Assembly: GCF_000931935.2 (NCBI RefSeq)
Contig: NZ_AZAC01000001.1
Span: 186,001-250,000, forward strand
Direction: 5' to 3'
Origin: Dethiosulfatarculus sandiegensis
Lineage (GTDB): Bacteria; Desulfobacterota; Desulfarculia; Desulfarculales; Desulfarculaceae
Length of the DNA stretch: 64,000 nucleotides
The notes beneath the pieces were generated by a model. It saw nothing but the letters and a program-made list of their open reading frames with translations. It ran no database searches and was not told the origin of the DNA. Shown piece after piece: positions 16,806 through 25,699 of this stretch. Position numbers and translations under genes: made by a program. Each line of letters opens with the position of its first letter. The stretch's first letter is position 1.

Positions 16806-17286
16806 TGTTGGTTTTGTTTTTATGTCATATTTTGTCTTTTGTAATCTTTAATGTATAGAATCAAAAATGAAATAATTAGCTTTAATGAATGATTGATTTG
16901 ACATCCTTATGCTTCATGATTGAACTGATAATTAAGATGGAATAATTAGAAGAAGCAAATGTTAATGTTTAAGCGAAGCTGATCATAAAAATTTTAATTA
17001 AAGACTTAATTTATTAATATTACATTTAAATTGTAAAAATCCTTTTTGTAAAATGTAAACTTAAAATTATACAAAACGTCAAATTCTGTCTTCTTTTATG
17101 GTTTAAAATCAATTATTGACAAAATTGAATCTATAAATTAACTAGTTTGATTAATTAGAGCCGTTTAGTTGGGATGGTTCTGGGTGCTCCATCAAAAAAG
17201 ATCAAATTTGATTTGAGGCGGTTTTTAGGAAACGATTCGGCTGAGACTCATTTCTTGAGCCTATTCAATCAGGGGGAGGAAAAGGT
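16806..17286. other. AT-rich spacer before porin copy 4
   Basis: About 480 very AT-rich bases without open reading frames. I do not see the long conserved blocks of spacers 1 and 2. A Shine-Dalgarno (GGGGGAGGAAAAGG) at its end precedes the damaged copy 4 start. Confidence 0.5.
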
Positions 17287-18461
17287 ATGGAAAAAAATTA
17301 TTACGGAGTTGGCTTTAGCTGCCTTATTGGCCATGAGGGCGCCTGTTTTGGCTGCTGAAGCTCTTGCGCCCAGTGTTATACTCGGTGCTCGCGTCAACCA
17401 GACCATTGGTTGGCAGAATGAAAGCCATGAACTTACCAACAATGGTCAGGATGATGCGACCAAGTCCTTTGTTGACCTGCCCGGAAACAGCTATTTCCGG
17501 GGGAAATTCACCAGCGCAGATAAAAAAGTCGGTGTGCATGTTGGGATCGACCTGAAATCCAATGTTGCTAGGCGTCCTGTGTACGGTTGGTACAAGGTTG
17601 GCAATTGCAAACTGTTGGCCGGTAATACGGACAACTGGCATGGTGCTCCCTACTGGAACTATCAGAAATTAAATGCAGCTCCTGGAGGAGGCTTGTTAGG
17701 CTGGGTTAAACTGTGGCCCCACGTCGCCCCAGGTTCAGCTGACCTGTAGCTCCGACAATTTCGGTGTGCAGGTTGCCCTGGAAAAAGCCGCTGCCGTGAA
17801 TACGGTTTACTGGGCTTTCCGGTTTCTGCATTATTTTGAATATCCCGCCAATATGACCTTTGCCGGTGCAGGCGTGGATGTGTTCCAGACTGTGCCCAGG
17901 TTGTCTCTTTCCTTGCAGTATAAAACGGGCGATTTTTCCACCACACCTTCTTTCGGTTATGCCAAATACGATACCGAAGGTGTACCGAGTTTTATTGAGG
18001 ACAGTTTTGAAGCCTGGGCTTTTATTCTACCTGTAAAGATCGTGGCTGAAGCCTTTACAGTTCAGGGTGAAGTACACTACGCCATGAACCCTGGTGTGGG
18101 CTATTCAGGTTATCCGGAAAAAAGTGGTTTGTGCCTATTTAGCTTTAAATCCTTCTCTGAATATGAAGACACCACCAACTGGGGTGGTTATATAGATGCT
18201 TCTTATAGCTTTGGCGCCCTGCGTGTGGCCGTTGGTTTCGGGTATGAATATTTTGAAAACGACGCGTTGAAAGACCCCTGGGGCTGCAAGGAAGACAACT
18301 TCAACAGGAAGCTGTTCTATATTGTCTTACCATACAAGATGCATATGAATTTGGCCCTGTACCCTGAATTCAACTACCTGGATCATGGTGAGATTACCAT
18401 CAACGTTGAAGACCAGGGTAACGAATGGGTGCTGGACATCCTGTTTAGATTTGTCTTCTAA
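17287..18461 (+). pseudogene. Porin copy 4, broken by two frameshifts
   Basis: Two lesions relative to the intact copies. At the start, the ATG at 17287 reads ATG-GAA, whereas the frame that encodes the signal peptide (WKKIITELALAALLAM) is one base away; intact copies read ATGAAA. Near 17716 one G of the sequence for WAPRRPQV is missing, so the frame ends at TAG 17747-17749. The second half (17766-18461) is open to the normal end FRFVF. That half also carries an insertion of about 16 residues rich in aromatics (VYWAFRFLHYFEYP). Codon use is more AT-rich than in the intact copies, which fits loss of selection. Confidence 0.85.
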
Positions 18462-18490
18462 TTTATCAGATATATAAAAAGCACCCAAAA

Positions 18491-18689
18491 GGGGCCGGGT
18501 TACTCCGGCCCCTTAGCTTGCTGACAAAGTCCTCCTGGACTTTGTCAGATGCCAGTTGGCAAAAACGTGGTTTTGCCAACTGGCTCGAATTACGCGCCTT
18601 ATGAAAGGCTCGCAATTCGGCGGGCCGTCCATGGCCCGCGTTCAGGCTGTTTGTCAACAGCCTGAGGGGCCGGGTTACTCCGGCCCCTT
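18491..18689. mobile_element. Five-hairpin palindromic repeat element (copy A) flanked by a 24-bp direct repeat
   Basis: A 151-bp element (18515-18665) is a chain of five hairpins: arms 18521-18532/18537-18548 (12 bp perfect), 18551-18564/18571-18584 (14 bp perfect), 18586-18600/18605-18619 (15 bp, two mismatches), 18620-18626/18633-18639 (7 bp) and 18642-18651/18656-18665 (10 bp). It sits between two identical 24-bp copies (18491-18514, 18666-18689) of the pseudogene's terminator hairpin. It contains no ORF. It looks like a non-autonomous MITE or REP-like element that inserted into a terminator with duplication of the target. A diverged copy lies at 38862-39022. Confidence 0.75.
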
Positions 18690-19279
18690 TACTATTTTCA
18701 TCGTGGTTGGATCGCTTATCTGCTGAGTGTGGCTCTTTTAAAGCCCCCTTTCACATTTGTTGAAAAGAATCTAATTGCTCCTCTCTGTTTGATAATTTGG
18801 TTTGAGAACTCTATCTGGATAATTCTCCCAACTCCATATAGGGGATGGTGAGCTGCCTGGACTTCACTATTTTGAAGATAAAAGCTTTTGAATTGTCAGG
18901 AGGGAAAATAATGTTATTTCAATATATTGGCAAGATATTGCCTGAGGAGAGCTCCAAATATGCTTATCTGCCTTGCCTATAAGGTGCTCAGCCGCATTAC
19001 CTGCTTAATTGTTCAAACCTTTTAACTTCCCGTGCTTATCACATTTAAATAACATGGAAAATTAAAAAAAATCTTTTGAACCATATAATTTAGACTTGCG
19101 ATCTAGACATTTTTAATGCTAGATTGAATCAATATGTATTCCAGGCTTTCAGGGATAACTGGGAGCGGGGTGCGCCCTGTTATTCAACGAAAGGGCGTCC
19201 CTGAGGATTATTTGGGGAAATACATCCTCTTAGGGCGCTATTTAAATGACTGGAAAGGGGTAAAGGAGAGAATAGGGAA
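18690..19279. other. Spacer before porin copy 5
   Basis: About 590 bases, AT-rich in the second half, no credible gene. It presumably holds the copy 5 promoter, but no clear -35/-10 pair stands out. A purine-rich Shine-Dalgarno (AAAGGAGAG) lies at 19262-19270. Confidence 0.5.
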
Positions 19280-20398
19280 ATGAAAAAATTATTGGTTTTG
19301 ACCTTGGCCTTGGCCATGGTCGCTTTTGCCATTCCGGCCATGGCGGCCGAGGCCCCGGGACCCAGCGTTGTGTTGGGCGCCCGTGTTAACCAGACTATTG
19401 GCTGGCAGAACGCTACTAAAGAACTGACCGCCAATGGAACTGACGATATTACGAGCTCTTTCGTTGAGCTGCCCGGCAACAGCTATTGGCGCGCAAAATT
19501 CACCAGCGCGGATAAAAAAGTCGGTGTCCATGTGGAAATCGGCCTGAAGTCCTCGGTGGGGATGCGTCATGTTTACGGCTGGTACAAAATGGGCAACTGC
19601 AAGCTCCTCGCCGGTAACACTGATAACTGGCACGGCGCGGCTTACTGGAACTACCACAAGTTGGACGCAGCGCCCGGCGGCGATGTGCTCGGCTGGGGTA
19701 AACTTTGGGCCCCCCGTCGTCCTCAAGTTCAGTTGACTTGGCAATCCGGTAACTTTGGTTTGCAGTTCGCATTGGAGAGCGGCGCCAGTGTGAGCGCCTT
19801 GACTAGTGGAGTGGATGTTTACCAGACATTCCCCAGGGCCTCCATTTCGATGCAGTTCAAGACCGGTGGCTTCTCAATGACACCTTCCTTTGGCTACTCC
19901 CGCTATGATTTTGAGGGCTATCCCAGCGGCGTCGATGACAGCTTTGCTGCTTGGGCTATCATCCTGCCCGCCAAAATCACTGCCGGCGCCTTTACTGTGA
20001 TAGGTGAGCTCCACTATTCAGCCAACCCGGGTGTCGGCTATTCCGGCTACCCGAGCATGTCCGGCTATAACGTTTTCAGCTTCAAGGCTAACGGCGACTT
20101 TGAAGACACCAATAACTGGGGTGGCTACATCGACGCTTCTTACAAGGTCGGCGCCCTGCGCATCGCCTTTGGCTTTGGCTATGAGTACTTTGAGAACGAC
20201 GAATGGAAGAAGACCTGGGGATTCCGGGAAGACAACTTCTCCAGGCAGTTGTTCTACATCTCCCTGCCTTACCAGGTTCACAAGAACCTGACTCTGTATC
20301 CTGAGTTCAACTACTTGAACCATGGCGACAACCCGGTTTCGGGTGACGATGCGGGTAATGAGTGGGTGCTCGGCATCCTGTTCCGCTTCGTGTTCTAA
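19280..20398 (+). CDS. Outer membrane porin, tandem copy 5
   Basis: A 372-residue precursor with a signal peptide (MKKLLVLTLALAMVAFAIPA, cleavage after AMA), porin strand/loop pattern and terminal FRFVF. It is more distant from copies 1-3 and closest to the pseudogene copy 4: both have the IGW start of the first loop, a DVxQT segment and the FSFK...EDTxNWGGY region. It retains the single Cys in GNCKLL. ATG 19280 is preceded by GAGAGAATAGGGA. It has its own terminator. Function: general or selective diffusion channel. Confidence 0.88.
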   Translation: MKKLLVLTLALAMVAFAIPAMAAEAPGPSVVLGARVNQTIGWQNATKELTANGTDDITSSFVELPGNSYWRAKFTSADKKVGVHVEIGLKSSVGMRHVYGWYKMGNCKLLAGNTDNWHGAAYWNYHKLDAAPGGDVLGWGKLWAPRRPQVQLTWQSGNFGLQFALESGASVSALTSGVDVYQTFPRASISMQFKTGGFSMTPSFGYSRYDFEGYPSGVDDSFAAWAIILPAKITAGAFTVIGELHYSANPGVGYSGYPSMSGYNVFSFKANGDFEDTNNWGGYIDASYKVGALRIAFGFGYEYFENDEWKKTWGFREDNFSRQLFYISLPYQVHKNLTLYPEFNYLNHGDNPVSGDDAGNEWVLGILFRFVF

Positions 20399-20425
20399 GG
20401 TTAGGGTAAATTAAAGGCACCCCGT

Positions 20426-20465
20426 AAGGGGCCAGGGCTTAAAGCCCCGGCCCCTTTAATTTTTG
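20426..20465 (+). terminator. Terminator after porin copy 5
   Basis: AAGGGGCCAGGGCTT pairs with AAGCCCCGGCCCCTT (one mismatch), followed by TAATTTTT. Confidence 0.8.
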
Positions 20466-21196
20466 TCATTTTCTTTCTTTGCCTGGAATTAATTACATTT
20501 GCGCTTGCCTGCTTATGATAAGGCCGGGAAGTAGCCGCAGCCCAAAATGCTAAATTCTTATAATTTTCACAATTCCAACCGCTTGACGAAATACAACTCT
20601 ATGTCAAATAGGATCGGCCAAGCTCCGTGGGGGCTTTTTCTGCAAGCTGGTTGTTTTACGTCTGTATGAGATTTAAAAGTGCAGCTCTGGGCCGCTTCTG
20701 GCCTTCTTGGGGAAAAAAGGCAAGAATTAAAAATGCTATTCATGAATGTATAAAGAGGAAGCGGTTTTCTCAGGAATTTTGGGGTGGGCACAAAAAAAGA
20801 AAATAATTTAATGCGGCAAAATTGCAGTTTTTGACATGTATCATGATTACAGGGGCAGAATTTACATTTAGTGTATTTAAGTTGTGTAAAAAATATGGAA
20901 AGTAAAATAAATCCAATTTTCCTTTAAAAATAGCGAAAAAAGCGTCTTGAAAAAAGCGGTTTGCAAATTGGAGGGGAAAGTCATATGTTTTAGACCCTAG
21001 TCAAACAAGGCAGCGATTGCCTCCCAAGCAATGGTGGGTAAGAGCACTTGACATCAGCCTGGTTTTGAGCTAGGCCTGATTAATCCGTTAATCCCTTAAA
21101 ATGACCAAGGATTAATAGAGCCTTGGATTTTTGTTTTAATGGGACACTTATTCTGTACAGGCCGGATAGATAATGCACTATTCGGAGGAACAGTCC
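20466..21196. other. Long intergenic region before the serA-like gene
   Basis: About 730 bases without a credible gene. A small hairpin at 21016-21032 (ATTGC, loop CTCCCAA, GCAAT) resembles a tRNA anticodon arm, but no acceptor or T arm accompanies it. TTGACA at 20834 is followed by no good -10 element. Nothing else recognised. Confidence 0.4.
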
Positions 21197-21209
21197 GGGA
21201 GGAATGAAG

Positions 21210-22157
21210 ATGAAGATTCTGATCTCTGATCCTTTGCACGAAGACGGGATTGAACTATTCAAATCTGAAGGCTTTGAGGTTGAAGTTAACACCGGCCTGT
21301 CACCGGATGAACTGCATAAGGTTATAAAGGGAGTGGACGGGCTGGTCATCAGGAGCGCCACCAAGGTGGATAAGGCCCTATTGGACGCAGCCGACAACTT
21401 GAAAGTGGTTGGCCGTGCCGGAACCGGCCTGGACAATGTTGATATTCCGGAAGCCACCAAACACGATGTGATTGTGATGAATACACCGGGGCAAAACTCA
21501 AATGCAGCAGCCGAGTTGGCTTTGGGCCATATCTTTGCCCTTTCCAGAAATATCGCTCGCGGTCATCAAGGACTGAAAAGCGGAAAATGGGAGAAGAAAC
21601 AACTTCGGGGCAGAGAGGTGAAAGGCAAGACCCTCGGTATCGTGGGTCTGGGTAATATCGGTGCGATTTTGGCTGAATTGGGAGCAGGGGTAAAGATGAG
21701 GGTGATCGGTTTTGATCCCTATCTGGACGCTGAAGCCATAAAGGCCAGGGGCGCTGAGCCGGTTTCATTTGATGATTTGGTCAAGGAAGCGGATTATATC
21801 TCTATCCACGTGCCGAAAACCAAGGAAACAACCGGCCTGTTTAACGCAGACACCTTCAAAAAGATGAAGAATTCCGCTTTTGTAGTGAATTGCGCCCGCG
21901 GCGGAATCATTAACGAAGAAGCCCTGTGCGATGCCTTGGATGCCGAAGAGCTGGCCGGTGCGGCTCTGGATGTCTATGAGGTTGAACCAGTGCCTGCCGA
22001 GGCCAGAATTCTTTGCGCCGATGGGGTCTGCTGCACTCCTCACTTGGGAGCCAGCACCTATGAGGCTCAGGTGAATGTGGCAGTGGCCGTGGCCAGACAG
22101 ATAAGCGGCTATTTAAAGGGCGGGGAACCCGAGTTTGCGGTTAATGCTCCTAAATAA
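21210..22157 (+). CDS. serA: D-3-phosphoglycerate dehydrogenase-like 2-hydroxyacid dehydrogenase (short form)
   Basis: A 315-residue NAD-dependent dehydrogenase, probably the first enzyme of serine synthesis. It has the Rossmann fingerprint GIVGLGNIG, the catalytic Arg in NCARGGIINE, a Glu in DVYEVEP and the catalytic His in TPHLGAST. It lacks the C-terminal ACT and intervening domains of long SerA, so serine feedback through ACT is not possible. Start ATG 21210 is chosen over ATG 21204 because GGGAGG is 7 bases from it and only one base from the earlier codon. Other 2-hydroxyacid dehydrogenases (e.g. for hydroxypyruvate) are close relatives, so the substrate is not certain. Confidence 0.82.
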   Translation: MKILISDPLHEDGIELFKSEGFEVEVNTGLSPDELHKVIKGVDGLVIRSATKVDKALLDAADNLKVVGRAGTGLDNVDIPEATKHDVIVMNTPGQNSNAAAELALGHIFALSRNIARGHQGLKSGKWEKKQLRGREVKGKTLGIVGLGNIGAILAELGAGVKMRVIGFDPYLDAEAIKARGAEPVSFDDLVKEADYISIHVPKTKETTGLFNADTFKKMKNSAFVVNCARGGIINEEALCDALDAEELAGAALDVYEVEPVPAEARILCADGVCCTPHLGASTYEAQVNVAVAVARQISGYLKGGEPEFAVNAPK

Positions 22158-22180
22158 CACTTTGTAGATAATATGGTTTT

Positions 22181-22217
22181 AAAGGCCCGGCCCCTATGGG
22201 AGACCGGGCCTTTACTT
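22181..22217 (+). terminator. Hairpin terminator after the serA-like gene
   Basis: AAAGGCCCGG (22181-22190) pairs perfectly with CCGGGCCTTT (22204-22213). The T-run is short. Confidence 0.7.
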
Positions 22218-22525
22218 GCCAATATAATTTTTCTTGATTTTTTTCAAATGCCCCTTGGATGCGACTCTGGTCTTCTCAGGGGGGCTCTCTATTAGGCGGA
22301 GTTCCAATCTGCATCTCCCAAAAGGTATTATTTGCCGAAAGAGTTCATCCGTGGCCCCAAAATTTTTGGTTTTAAGGACATGCAGAAAATCAAAAGCATT
22401 TTGAAGGGGTTTTCAAAGACTCAAGCCTTGTTTTGTTGCCAGTCTGGGCCATACAAATTATAGTAGGAATAACTGTTTATACTTTGGATTTTATAGTGCG
22501 AGGCTTGTAGAAAAAGGGGATTCAA
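22218..22525. other. Intergenic region before the DUF1844 gene
   Basis: About 310 bases without a gene. The last 60 bases are AT-rich and probably contain the promoter. No operator or RNA structure stands out. Confidence 0.4.
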
Positions 22526-22879
22526 ATGACTGAAGACAAGACAGAACAAAGCCGCCGGGAAGCAGAAGAGGCCAGGGCGAAAAAGGCCAAGGACGATGCG
22601 GAAAAGGCATCTCAAAAAATGGGGGACTCCGTCTTCCCTCCGGTTGATTTCAGTAGTTTTGTTCTTTCCTTAAGCCACGCAGCCATGATGCATCTGGGGC
22701 AAATACCGGATCCCCAGACCGGCGAGACCCAGACCAATGTGGGCTTTGCCAGGCACACCATAGATACCATTGCCATGTTGCAGGAAAAGACCAAAGGCAA
22801 TCTGGAGTCGGATGAAAAGCAGTTGCTGGACAATATACTTACGGAACTGCGCCTGGCTTTTGTGCGGTTGGCCAAGTAA
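22526..22879 (+). CDS. DUF1844 domain protein
   Basis: A 117-residue soluble protein. The first 35 residues are a charged, probably disordered or coiled helix (EDKTEQSRREAEEARAKKAKDD). The rest is the DUF1844 helical domain: FPPVDFSSFVLSLSHAAMMHLGQ, ARHTIDTIAMLQEKTKGNL, and the final LRLAFVRLAK. The family is common in Desulfobacterota and of unknown function. Start supported by AAGGGG. It lies 25 bases ahead of the HtrA-like gene and they probably form an operon with ispE. Confidence 0.88.
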   Translation: MTEDKTEQSRREAEEARAKKAKDDAEKASQKMGDSVFPPVDFSSFVLSLSHAAMMHLGQIPDPQTGETQTNVGFARHTIDTIAMLQEKTKGNLESDEKQLLDNILTELRLAFVRLAK

Positions 22880-22904
22880 GACTCTGCCGGCAGGCACAAG
22901 GGGG

Positions 22905-24353
22905 GTGTGCCGGGCAGGGCTTCTCCGGCCTTTCGTTCTTTTGGCCTTTCTAGTTCATTTGTGCCTTTTGCCTCTCGCGGAGGCAGGCAACAGAAAAATA
23001 TGTCCGGACAACTTTTCACAACTGGCAGTTCAAGCAGCTCCCGCCGTGGTTAACATCTGTGTGACCGAAAGCGATATGAGAAGGGGCCCGTCCGGCCTTT
23101 GGCCATGGGACCCTGGGGAGGAGCCACCTGAAGAAAACGATCCCCCGCCTGATTTTTACAAATTTTTTGAAAAGTTGTGGCCAAAATCCAGTCCGGACGA
23201 GTTAAAGGATTTAGATCCTCTTCTTAGATCAGTGGGGTCTGGGGTGATAGTGGATGCGAGTGGATTAGTGCTCACCGTTAATCGGGATCTGCCTGTTTCA
23301 GGCCAAATCTGGGTGCGGATAAAGGGAAATAAGCCTCTGCCCGCCAGGCTGATTGGTAGTGATCAGGAGACAGATCTTGCCTTACTCAAGCTGAAAGGAA
23401 AGCATAATTTCTTCCGGCTCTCTCTCGGAAACTGTGAAACATTAAAACCCGGGGATTGGGTGCTGGCTTGTGGCAATCCGTCCGGCCTTGGTTTTTCCAT
23501 GACCGCCGGTATTGTCAGCGCCAAGGGGCGTTCCTTGCCGGGAAAACAATTTGCCGAATATATCCAAACTGATGCCAAGATCTCCCGCCAATTTAGAGGA
23601 GGTCCGCTTTTAAACCTCAAGGGTGAGGTGGTCGGTATAAATATAGTCCCCGAGGATGGAAACACAGATGCCGGTTTTGCGGTAAGCTCCAAGTTGGCGG
23701 TGGATGTCATCAACCAGTTAAAAAGTTCCGGAAAAGTGGTCAGGGGCTGGCTCGGGCTTTCTGTGGAGGCCCTGACTCCCGAGCGCTCCAAACGTTTGGG
23801 GGGGGCTGAGAAAATGGGTGTCCTGGTCAAACAGGTCGCACCGGACAGCCCGGCTCAAAGAGCAGGCCTTAGTAAAGGGGATGTTATTCTCAGATATCAG
23901 GGATGCCCTATAAATAAACCCAAGGATCTGATTCAAAGAGTGGCTGCAAGTAAAAAAGGCAGCCAGGTGACTGTAACCTGTCTACGCGACAAAAAAGAGG
24001 TTGATTTTATAATAAGGATATCGGCCAGGCCAGATTCAGGCCGGGCCGCTCCGCCCCCTGGTTATGCAGAAAATCTGTTGGGAGTCAAACTTGTCGGGGT
24101 TACCAGGGAGTTAAAGGATAAGTTCAGCCTTCCGGTTGAATACGGCCTTATGGTGGTGGAGCTGGATGCTGGTGGACCGGCCGGCCGGGCGGGTCTTTTA
24201 AGGGGTGATATAATCTGCGAAGCCTCCCGCCTGAAAATAACCGGTCTGCCCGATTTGCAAAAGATTCTCAAGGGCCTGAAACCAGGCCGGGGGCTTATGC
24301 TGAAGGTTAATCGGGGTGATAAGTTTTTTGATACGGCTTTGGACCTGCCTTGA
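22905..24353 (+). CDS. HtrA/DegP-like periplasmic protein with a dead protease domain and two PDZ domains
   Basis: About 482 residues: Sec signal (LLRPFVLLAFLVHLCLLPLAEA), trypsin-like domain (about 35-270), PDZ1 (about 275-370) and PDZ2 (about 385-482). Of the catalytic triad only Asp157 (DQETDLALLK) survives. The His position reads VNR127 instead of NNH, and the Ser loop reads SRQFR231GGPL instead of NPGNSGGPL. Both lesions are simple residue replacements in an otherwise intact frame with well-kept flanking motifs (QTDAKI, GEVVGIN), so this is a pseudoprotease rather than a decaying gene. It probably acts as a chaperone or scaffold. The GTG start is the best available; AAGGGGG is very close to it. 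Confidence 0.8.
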   Translation: MCRAGLLRPFVLLAFLVHLCLLPLAEAGNRKICPDNFSQLAVQAAPAVVNICVTESDMRRGPSGLWPWDPGEEPPEENDPPPDFYKFFEKLWPKSSPDELKDLDPLLRSVGSGVIVDASGLVLTVNRDLPVSGQIWVRIKGNKPLPARLIGSDQETDLALLKLKGKHNFFRLSLGNCETLKPGDWVLACGNPSGLGFSMTAGIVSAKGRSLPGKQFAEYIQTDAKISRQFRGGPLLNLKGEVVGINIVPEDGNTDAGFAVSSKLAVDVINQLKSSGKVVRGWLGLSVEALTPERSKRLGGAEKMGVLVKQVAPDSPAQRAGLSKGDVILRYQGCPINKPKDLIQRVAASKKGSQVTVTCLRDKKEVDFIIRISARPDSGRAAPPPGYAENLLGVKLVGVTRELKDKFSLPVEYGLMVVELDAGGPAGRAGLLRGDIICEASRLKITGLPDLQKILKGLKPGRGLMLKVNRGDKFFDTALDLP

Positions 24354-24386
24354 CCGCATGTCGAGCGCCAATCCGGGATAGAAAAA

Positions 24387-25232
24387 ATGAAGTTGGATAT
24401 ATTCGCACCAGCCAAGGTGAACCTGTTTTTATCAATAACCGGTAAACGCGCCGATGGTTACCATGAACTGGTAACCGTAATGCAGCCGCTCAGTATCGGG
24501 GATAACCTGACTATTGATACGGATTCAAAGGAGTTGTCCTTTGCTTGCAATCAAAAAGAACTGGCAGGCGAGGATAACCTGGTGGTCAGGGCGGCCAGGG
24601 CCTGGTCCCGGGCCAGCGGGATAAAACTCACTGCGCGGTTTTACCTCCAAAAAAACACCCCTGTGGCGGCCGGGCTGGGAGGCGGCTCTTCAGATGCCGC
24701 CGCTTGCCTGGTAGGGCTTAATTCTCTTCATAACATGCCGCTTTCATCCCAAGAGCTGGCCGCTCTGGCTGTGAAACTCGGTGCGGACGTGCCTTTTTTT
24801 CTGGCCGGAGCCCCTGCAATCTGTTCCGGGATCGGTGAAAAGGTCAGCTTACTTGCAGATTTTCCGGAATTGCATTACGTTTTGCTTAATCCCGGTTATC
24901 CGGTTTCAACCCAGGTGATTTACAAGAAATATGATTTGTCATGGACAAAACCGAAAATACGCAATAGAATTGGCCTCTCTCCACACAAGGGTCAATCTTG
25001 GGCGAACTTTTTGTTCAATGACTTGGAGAGGGTCACACTTAAAGAACACCCCGGTTTGGCCGATATTAAGCAGGCAATACTTGCTTCCGGAGCCCGGGGA
25101 TGCTTGATAAGTGGTAGCGGACCCACTGTATTTGGGGTATATCCTGGGAAAGAGGAAGCTTGTCGTGCTGCAAACCGACTCAGGGAGATGAACCTGGGTT
25201 GGGTAGCGGCGTGCAAAGGGCTGCCCGGCTAG
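24387..25232 (+). CDS. ispE: 4-diphosphocytidyl-2-C-methyl-D-erythritol kinase
   Basis: IspE phosphorylates CDP-methylerythritol in the non-mevalonate isoprenoid pathway. This 281-residue GHMP kinase has the substrate motif APAKVNLFLSITGKRADGYHEL at the N-terminus (catalytic Lys in AKVN), the ATP loop PVAAGLGGGSSDAAA, and the C-terminal Gly-rich SGSGPTVFGVY. Length is normal. It is followed by spoVG, tRNA-Gln and prs, the usual Desulfobacterota order. Confidence 0.95.
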   Translation: MKLDIFAPAKVNLFLSITGKRADGYHELVTVMQPLSIGDNLTIDTDSKELSFACNQKELAGEDNLVVRAARAWSRASGIKLTARFYLQKNTPVAAGLGGGSSDAAACLVGLNSLHNMPLSSQELAALAVKLGADVPFFLAGAPAICSGIGEKVSLLADFPELHYVLLNPGYPVSTQVIYKKYDLSWTKPKIRNRIGLSPHKGQSWANFLFNDLERVTLKEHPGLADIKQAILASGARGCLISGSGPTVFGVYPGKEEACRAANRLREMNLGWVAACKGLPG

Positions 25233-25284
25233 CCAAAACCATCGGCATTCTCTATTAAGTGGAGAAGACAGGTGGAGGGCCGCT

Positions 25285-25542
25285 ATGGAGGTCACCGAGG
25301 TCAAGGTCTTTCCCGTGGATGAGGAAAGGCTCAAAGGATATGCCACAATAACCTTTGATAAGTGTTTTGTGATCCGGGACCTAAAAATTATCAACGGTAA
25401 TAGTGGCTTGTTTGTGGCCATGCCGAGCAAGAAGCGGAAAGACGGTACGTATCAGGACGTGGCCCATCCCCTGAACAGTGATACCCGCCGTATGATAGAA
25501 GACAAGGTCCTCAACGAATATCAACGCCTTGTCAAGGCGTAA
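25285..25542 (+). CDS. spoVG: SpoVG family nucleic-acid-binding regulator
   Basis: An 85-residue SpoVG protein: VTEVKVFPVDEERLKGYATI, then IRDLKIINGNSGLFVAMPSK and the helix RRMIEDKVLNEYQRL. Family members bind DNA or RNA and affect division, virulence or sporulation in Firmicutes; in non-sporulating deltas the role is unclear. GGAGGG lies upstream of ATG 25285. Position between ispE and prs is conserved among relatives. Confidence 0.95.
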   Translation: MEVTEVKVFPVDEERLKGYATITFDKCFVIRDLKIINGNSGLFVAMPSKKRKDGTYQDVAHPLNSDTRRMIEDKVLNEYQRLVKA

Positions 25543-25594
25543 ATATCCGGACCAGTTTCCTGGCCCGGGTTTAAAATGCAGAAATTAGTCTTGC

Positions 25595-25669
25595 TGGGGT
25601 GTCGTCAAGTGGTAAGACACGGGTCTTTGGAACCCGCATTCGCAGGTTCGAATCCTGCCACCCCAGCCA
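25595..25669 (+). tRNA. tRNA-Gln (anticodon TTG)
   Basis: Acceptor arms TGGGGTG and CACCCCA pair, with discriminator G and an encoded CCA (25667-25669). The anticodon arm is CGGGT-CTTTGGA-ACCCG with anticodon TTG, and the T arm is GCAGGTTCGAATCCTGC. The D arm is TCGTCAAGTGGTAAGAC-like and short, as usual for tRNA-Gln. Confidence 0.96.
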
Positions 25670-25699
25670 ATCTTTTTTAGCTGCAGGGCGTGAGGCACC

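Noticed and set aside
18466..18657. 63-codon minus-strand frame in the hairpin element
   Set aside because: It runs through consecutive palindromes and has no ribosome binding site; it arises from the repeat structure.
18521..18665. CRISPR array
   Set aside because: The repeats are palindromes of different sequences with tiny loops, not one repeat with regular spacers.
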